A stretch of 10,006 bases of DNA from JBHHYU01 sp046757725 (GTDB lineage: Bacteria > Desulfobacterota > Binatia > UBA9968). The stretch's first letter is position 1. Each line of letters starts with the position of its first letter. Location: assembly GCA_046757725.1 (NCBI GenBank), contig JBHHYU010000102.1:1-10006 (forward strand), written 5' to 3'. The notes below the pieces were generated by a model that saw nothing but the letters and a program-made list of their open reading frames with translations, was not told the DNA's origin and did no database searches. The translations under genes and the position numbers were made by a program. Shown here in pieces: positions 6,726-10,006 of the stretch.

Positions 6726-7034
6726 CTAATCTATGTCGATATCTTTCAGAGGTTTCTCGATCGGCTCTTCTTTGGCCTTTTTGAGGAGCTCTTGGAATTT
6801 TCTTTCGAGCACTTTTCCCTTGCTCTTTTCCGCCTCAAAAATCTTCTGATACTTCTCATCGCGCCGGTTCGCCTCTTCCTTTACTGCAATGGGGACGTCC
6901 TTCATTTGAGTCACAGCATAGGGTTTGGCAGGAAGCTTGTGCTCAAGGACTGCGGGTAACGATGCGTCAATAGTCAGAGCAGACCCACAGCATGGGCAAG
7001 TGACCTGTAACGTTGATGGTTCTTTGTGAGACAT
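6726..7034 (-). CDS. Small CPCC-motif protein with charged helical tail (unknown function)
   Basis: 102 aa. Residues 11-25 hold VTCPCCGSALTIDA, one CPCC knuckle (13-16) in a zinc-ribbon-like strand-turn-strand. There is no second Cys pair, so any metal site would need a partner, a dimer or other ligands. Residues about 50-92 are a highly charged, Lys/Glu-rich helix, probably a coiled coil, and the end is acidic (PLKDIDID). There is no signal peptide or membrane segment, so it is cytoplasmic. I recall similar short CPCC proteins of unknown function in uncultured bacterial genomes, but cannot name a family. The ribosome site before ATG 7034 is weak. It lies 84 nt downstream of the VOC gene on the same strand, with a stem-loop in between. 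Confidence 0.72.
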   Translation of the reverse strand: MSHKEPSTLQVTCPCCGSALTIDASLPAVLEHKLPAKPYAVTQMKDVPIAVKEEANRRDEKYQKIFEAEKSKGKVLERKFQELLKKAKEEPIEKPLKDIDID

Positions 7035-7055
7035 TTTCAGGTCTCAAGCGACAAA

Positions 7056-7109
7056 CGGGAGGCGGCTGGTAACAGAAAGGTCATTCCTACTCAAACCTAC
7101 CGCCTCTCG
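7056..7109 (-). terminator. Long stem-loop after the VOC gene, possible terminator or processing site
   Basis: CGGGAGGCGG (7056-7065) pairs with CCGCCTCTCG (7100-7109): ten pairs, one of them G-T. GGT/ACC can extend it after a small internal loop. On the minus strand it begins ten bases after the VOC stop and is followed by TTTGT, a short T stretch. That fits partial termination or an mRNA-stabilising hairpin separating two cotranscribed genes. Confidence 0.38.
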
Positions 7110-7118
7110 CCTTCGTCC

Positions 7119-7487
7119 TTATCCCCTCAATTCTATTTGTTCTCCATCCGGACCCCGGAACACTACCCGACGCCAGCCCTTTTCTCTTGGCTGCCTGGCA
7201 GCGGTATCGTGAGGAGCCCTAAGCATCTCCAGCCCATTTTTCTGTAATGCTTCCACGGCCTCATCGAAGCTCTCTGTCTCCATGCAAAAATGAAAACCGG
7301 TCATGGATCCATCGGAACGGTGGGTCAACTCTAAGACCGTGTCTCCGAGCCTGAGATAAGCAATCTGCTGTCCTCCCGATCCTCCATGCTGGAAATACCT
7401 CTCGAAACCGAAGTATTTCTCGTAAAAACTAACGGAGCGTTCGAGATCCGCGACATGGAGCGCCACATGATCGATTCTTTTAAACAT
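7119..7487 (-). CDS. VOC (glyoxalase I/dioxygenase-fold) metal-dependent protein
   Basis: 122 aa, one complete vicinal-oxygen-chelate domain of two beta-alpha-beta-beta-beta modules. The first module begins FKRIDHVALHVADLERSVSF (2-21). The four expected metal ligands are all visible: His7, Glu53 (VLELTH), His66 (GFHF) and Glu119 (GEQIEL). That quartet fits glyoxalase I-type Ni or Zn binding, so lactoylglutathione lyase or a related isomerase is likely; a methylmalonyl-CoA epimerase-like role is possible. The frame is open to ATG 7529, but ATG 7487 has GGGAG five bases upstream and begins exactly at the domain, so it is chosen. It is divergent from aat and upstream of the CPCC gene on the same strand. 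Confidence 0.83.
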   Translation of the reverse strand: MFKRIDHVALHVADLERSVSFYEKYFGFERYFQHGGSGGQQIAYLRLGDTVLELTHRSDGSMTGFHFCMETESFDEAVEALQKNGLEMLRAPHDTAARQPREKGWRRVVFRGPDGEQIELRG

Positions 7488-7573
7488 CGTCTCTCCCTTC
7501 AAGGACGTCCCCGGCCTCCCACGGTTCAACCATATTACTTTAGCTAAGGGTCTTGCAAGAGTTCAAAACTGGG

Positions 7574-7602
7574 GTGAAAATTCCTGTTGTAAAGGTTAGA
7601 AT
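7574..7602 (+). promoter_or_regulatory. Promoter candidate for aat
   Basis: GTGAAA, a 17-nt spacer, then TAGAAT, which matches TATAAT at five of six positions. Initiation near 7609 would give a leader of about 20 nt carrying AAGGTG. An alternative, TTGCAA (7553-7558) with GAAAAT (7576-7581), overlaps it. The region is the only space between the divergent aat and VOC genes. Confidence 0.35.
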
Positions 7603-7628
7603 GTCGAAGAAGGTGATGATCGCGGTCT

Positions 7629-8321
7629 ATGCCGATATATCAACTGAACGATGAAATTATCTTTCCCCGACCAGACCATGCTGAACCAGACGGATTGCTG
7701 GCTGTTGGCGGAGATTTGGGTAGCAAACGACTGCTCCTGGCCTATCAGATGGGAATCTTCCCGTGGTATGCGGAAGGGCAGCCCATACTGTGGTGGTCCC
7801 CTGATCCCCGTTTAATCTTCGAACTTAGCGGATTCCATATCTCCCGGCGTCTAGGCCGAACCATCCGAAACGGGCAATTCAAAGTAACCTTTGATGAGGC
7901 GTTTGGCCTTGTCATTCAGGGTTGTGCGGAGGCCCCTCGGAAGAGAGAACAGGGCACATGGATCACTTCGGAAATGCAAAAAGCCTATATAAACCTCCAT
8001 CGACTTGGTTTCGCCCACTCTACAGAGACCTGGTTTGATGGAAAACTGGTGGGTGGCATATACGGTGTCTCCCTAGGAAGGTGCTTTTTTGGTGAATCGA
8101 TGTTTTCTCGTAAATCCGATGCTTCAAAAGTAGCCTTGGCCGCTTTAATCCGGCAGCTGAGAGAGTGGGGCTTTCATATGATTGACGCTCAGGTGACCTC
8201 TCAACACCTCATCAGCCTCGGGGCAAGAGAGATATCCCGACCCATTTTTCTGAAACGATTGAAGACGGCCCTTACCTTCCCCACAAGGAAGGGAAGTTGG
8301 AACCCTTTGATCACAGACTAA
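7629..8321 (+). CDS. aat: Leucyl/phenylalanyl-tRNA--protein transferase
   Basis: A cytoplasmic enzyme of the N-end rule pathway. It transfers Leu or Phe from aminoacyl-tRNA to proteins with N-terminal Lys or Arg, marking them for ClpS-ClpAP. The 230-aa product is full length. Family motifs in order are GLLAVGGDL at 22-30, GIFPWY at 42-47, WWSPDPR at 55-61, GCAEAPR at 98-104, TWI at 110-112, GKLVGGIYGVSLG at 138-150, FFGESMFSR at 153-161, SKVAL at 166-170 and IDAQ..S.HL.SLGA at 185-199. These cover the GNAT-like catalytic core, so the call is firm. It starts at ATG 7629, with AAGGTG somewhat far upstream (7610). No clpS or clpA is visible in the window. It converges on the hydrolase gene. Confidence 0.95.
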   Translation: MPIYQLNDEIIFPRPDHAEPDGLLAVGGDLGSKRLLLAYQMGIFPWYAEGQPILWWSPDPRLIFELSGFHISRRLGRTIRNGQFKVTFDEAFGLVIQGCAEAPRKREQGTWITSEMQKAYINLHRLGFAHSTETWFDGKLVGGIYGVSLGRCFFGESMFSRKSDASKVALAALIRQLREWGFHMIDAQVTSQHLISLGAREISRPIFLKRLKTALTFPTRKGSWNPLITD

Positions 8322-8346
8322 GTTCGCTTTGTTTTCTAATGCCCCT

Positions 8347-8453
8347 TTATTAGGAACTCCCGTGGCCTGGCGCGGGGACAAAACCGATCGGGTTTTCAAA
8401 GAGGGAAAGCACAAGCTTGCTTTGATTGGCCCCGCGGGTTTCAAACGTCGGGG
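8347..8453 (+). repeat. Structured intergenic element, copy B
   Basis: Diverged copy of the element at 3921-4030. It shares TTATTAGGAA at the left edge and the GCGGG, CAAA and GGGTTT blocks at the same spacing, then CTTT..TTGGC. It fills most of the 192-nt gap between the convergent aat and hydrolase genes. Its folding is stronger and different in detail from copy A, although 8 of the 11 stem positions of A remain pairable here (four of them as G-T or reduced). It may also act as a two-way terminator, since the hairpin AAAACC/GGTTTT (8380-8396) ends in four T on either strand. Confidence 0.45.
8371..8436. other. Predicted three-way junction RNA fold in copy B
   Basis: CGCGGGG (8371-8377) is exactly complementary to CCCCGCG (8430-8436), forming a 7-bp closing helix. 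It encloses two further perfect hairpins: AAAACC/GGTTTT (8380-8385 with 8391-8396, loop GATCG) and AAAGCA/TGCTTT (8406-8411 with 8418-8423, loop CAAGCT). Because every arm is Watson-Crick, the minus-strand transcript can form a similar fold. An alternative outer helix, GAA..CCCG with CGGG.TTC (8354-8362 with 8435-8442), competes with the closing helix. Confidence 0.42.
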
Positions 8454-8513
8454 TCGATGTCATGGGATGGTGCTCCTGACGGCATTGATTGCCTTCATTC
8501 AACTCTAAGACGA

Positions 8514-9875
8514 CTAGGCAACAAAAAATCCGCCCATAATGGTATCATACCAAAATTTTGCCACAGCCGGTCCGATGCCCATCGGCAGATCCTTTTCCCC
8601 CACCATATAGCCATGGACCCCGGCACCAAATTGAGTGACGGTGACTTTCGGCGGGGGCTTCATAGCCTTGAACATAGGAATAACGATCTCCTTGTACCCT
8701 TCCGGTGTATGGTCGCGACTGTTTAAGGAGATACCGAAAAGAAATGGGGGAACCGGTTTGACCCCCGGCCCTGACAAATTTCTTGGGTATCCTAAGTACC
8801 GCTTGACCAGGACCGCGGTTTCCTCACGATTCATGTTCAGACGCTTCGCGCTGACCTCAGCAGCTTCAGTCAAAGATGCTACGATGTTATCCGTGATGAT
8901 ATATTCCGCCTTAAACTGGGGTCGCATTTTTTCTTTATCCCAGGCTTCAAACACGGCCTCCATAAGCGACGGCAAGCGCATCAAGGCCCCCGGCCCCTGC
9001 TGCCCGAGAGCCTCCGGTCCCAGATACCGGGCCTTATCCCGCCATGTGCGTATGTACAGATCGTTAAACGGGTCTGTGCGGCGCGTCTCCGTCTTTGGAC
9101 CAGTATCATACCCCACCACCTTACCGAGGGACCCGCCCCAGGCAAGCTTTGCCTGCCCGATAAATCCAAATGACGAGTTTTCTATTGCGATGGCGCCTGC
9201 GACATTTGGGACACGCTGGCTGAGCATGCATACAAATGGCCCCCCCGTTGAGTGGCCGTGGACGTAGATGGAATATTCACTCTCCGGAAGGTTTCGTCGC
9301 ATAGTCTCTTTCCCCCCCTCCTCAAAGGCGACCGGCCAACCCGCCATGCGGTAATAAAAGTTTGTCTCAGGTTTTGCCTTTGCAAGGGTCCGCGTCCCAT
9401 ATCTGTTTTTGATGGATGTATCCTGAACCCTGTCGTATTGATCGGGGGTGATCAGCTCGTCTTTTTTCCATATGGGGGTTCTCACTGTTCCGTCCGGATG
9501 AATGGTATCATTTGGCCAATCTCTACTTGAATTCTGTAAATACAACCTCCCTGGATAGGTCATGGTCGCTACTTTGTAGCCGAACTTCCCTGCCAACAAG
9601 GTTGCGAGTTTCTCCATGGATTTGTAATCGCCTGAGCCGCCCGAGAGGAGGAAAACTCCCACTTTTTTTCCGTCGGCGCCGTGCGGGATCTTGGCCGCCT
9701 CTTCCGGTTCATAGATCATGGCCCCTATGTCCCAGTCCATACCCAACGCTCGAATACGGAAAAGATCCTCATGCTGGCGGATCTCGATATCAGGCTTCGC
9801 CAAAACTGACTCAGAGTCTCTAATGACTTGTTCACGGGGAATAAATTGAGGTGGCTCCCAGCTTGAATTCCGCAT
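8514..9875 (-). CDS. Large alpha/beta hydrolase of unknown substrate
   Basis: 453 aa, cytoplasmic (no signal peptide). The nucleophile elbow is HGHSTGG at 206-212 with Ser209 as nucleophile. LLSGGSGDY near 77-84 is the probable oxyanion-hole loop after the first core strand, and the late FGAGVHGYM at 417-424 supplies the likely catalytic His421. The acid is probably Asp388 in NSRDHT (386-391), the expected place before the His. Long inserts (about 108-200 and 235-365) form a large cap, making it bigger than common esterases of 280-320 aa. The substrate cannot be read from the sequence; an esterase or C-C bond hydrolase for a bulky substrate is possible. AAGGAG seven bases before ATG 9875 is a strong ribosome site. 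The antisense open frames here are shadows. Confidence 0.8.
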   Translation of the reverse strand: MRNSSWEPPQFIPREQVIRDSESVLAKPDIEIRQHEDLFRIRALGMDWDIGAMIYEPEEAAKIPHGADGKKVGVFLLSGGSGDYKSMEKLATLLAGKFGYKVATMTYPGRLYLQNSSRDWPNDTIHPDGTVRTPIWKKDELITPDQYDRVQDTSIKNRYGTRTLAKAKPETNFYYRMAGWPVAFEEGGKETMRRNLPESEYSIYVHGHSTGGPFVCMLSQRVPNVAGAIAIENSSFGFIGQAKLAWGGSLGKVVGYDTGPKTETRRTDPFNDLYIRTWRDKARYLGPEALGQQGPGALMRLPSLMEAVFEAWDKEKMRPQFKAEYIITDNIVASLTEAAEVSAKRLNMNREETAVLVKRYLGYPRNLSGPGVKPVPPFLFGISLNSRDHTPEGYKEIVIPMFKAMKPPPKVTVTQFGAGVHGYMVGEKDLPMGIGPAVAKFWYDTIMGGFFVA

Positions 9876-9944
9876 GTTGCATCTCCTTAAAGGATTGACG
9901 GCTCGTGTTGGTTCGTTAATGGTGCATGACCGGTAGCCTGCCGT

Positions 9945-10004
9945 TTAGCTACGGCTCTTTTTTTCCGCTCGTAGCATATAGAGTCCCAAAGGCGTTAGCA
10001 ACAC
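9945..10004 (-). CDS. C-terminal end of a minus-strand gene (partial, tentative)
   Basis: A minus-strand frame enters from the right edge and stops at TAA 9947-9945. Its last residues, VLLTPLGLYMLRAEKKSRS, look like a final membrane helix followed by a basic cytoplasmic tail, as in inner-membrane permeases. It would end 69 nt before the hydrolase start on the same strand. A second minus-strand frame ending at 9949 is also open, and the fragment is too short to decide or name. Confidence 0.33.
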   Translation of the reverse strand: MLLTPLGLYMLRAEKKSRS

Positions 10005-10006
10005 GG

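Noticed and set aside
7488..7529. Upstream start of the VOC gene at ATG 7529
   Set aside because: The extra 14 residues precede the domain, and the good ribosome site belongs to ATG 7487.
7551..7560. Palindrome TCTTGCAAGA between the divergent VOC and aat genes
   Set aside because: Ten-base palindromes are expected several times per 10 kb, and no second copy supports an operator.
3674..8557. 14-base repeat ATCATACCAAAATT at 3674 and 8544
   Set aside because: One 14-base match in 10 kb is not far from chance, and the second copy lies inside the hydrolase coding sequence with no wider similarity.
8635..9267. 210-codon + strand frame antisense to the hydrolase
   Set aside because: It is a shadow of a well-supported coding gene, with no ribosome site and no recognisable motif.
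9929..9967. Terminator-like hairpin GCCGT/ACGGC followed by a T-run on the + strand
   Set aside because: No + strand gene leads into it. The T-run is the complement of Lys codons in the tentative minus-strand gene end, so the resemblance is probably accidental.

Overview
The window looks like chromosome of a Gram-negative, two-membrane bacterium of moderate G+C. It carries a complete inner-membrane MCE/Mla-type lipid ABC transporter, an outer-membrane-type lipoprotein, an MlaC-type periplasmic protein and aat. Similar combinations occur in Deltaproteobacteria-like and related uncultured lineages (Tectomicrobia, NC10, Rokubacteria). I cannot fix the phylum from this sequence. I see no mobile element, CRISPR array, rRNA or tRNA.

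Layout. Positions 1-3633 hold a tightly packed + strand operon: the end of an unknown gene, a STAS-MlaE fusion permease, the MlaF ATPase, the MlaD (MCE) protein and a PqiC/DUF330-like lipoprotein. Most junctions are 4-nt ATGA overlaps. A 491-nt non-coding stretch follows, with stem-loops, a possible 24-codon ORF, a structured ~110-nt element (copy A) and a good extended -10 promoter that leads to mlaC (4125-4721). Next is a stand-alone ThDP-dependent enzyme of the acetolactate synthase/benzoylformate decarboxylase superfamily (4922-6673). On the minus strand lie a small CPCC protein (7034-6726) and a VOC/glyoxalase-fold protein (7487-7119). The latter is divergent from aat, the leucyl/phenylalanyl-tRNA--protein transferase (7629-8321). 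aat converges on a large alpha/beta hydrolase (9875-8514), and the gap between them holds a second, diverged copy (B) of the structured element. The right edge may carry the C-terminal end of another minus-strand gene.

How the genes work together. MlaE, MlaF, MlaD, the lipoprotein and probably MlaC form one envelope lipid-trafficking system: ATPase and permease in the inner membrane, an MCE ring with a long helical C-terminus in the periplasm, and a lipoprotein plus a soluble carrier reaching toward the outer membrane. The remaining genes are metabolic or housekeeping genes with no visible link to it.

The most unusual feature is the A/B pair of related intergenic elements, about 4.4 kb apart. 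Aligned by eye without gaps they share about 39 of the first 54 bases, and both fold well. They could be an uncharacterised structured RNA or a small dispersed repeat. All motif, alignment and folding statements were made by eye.
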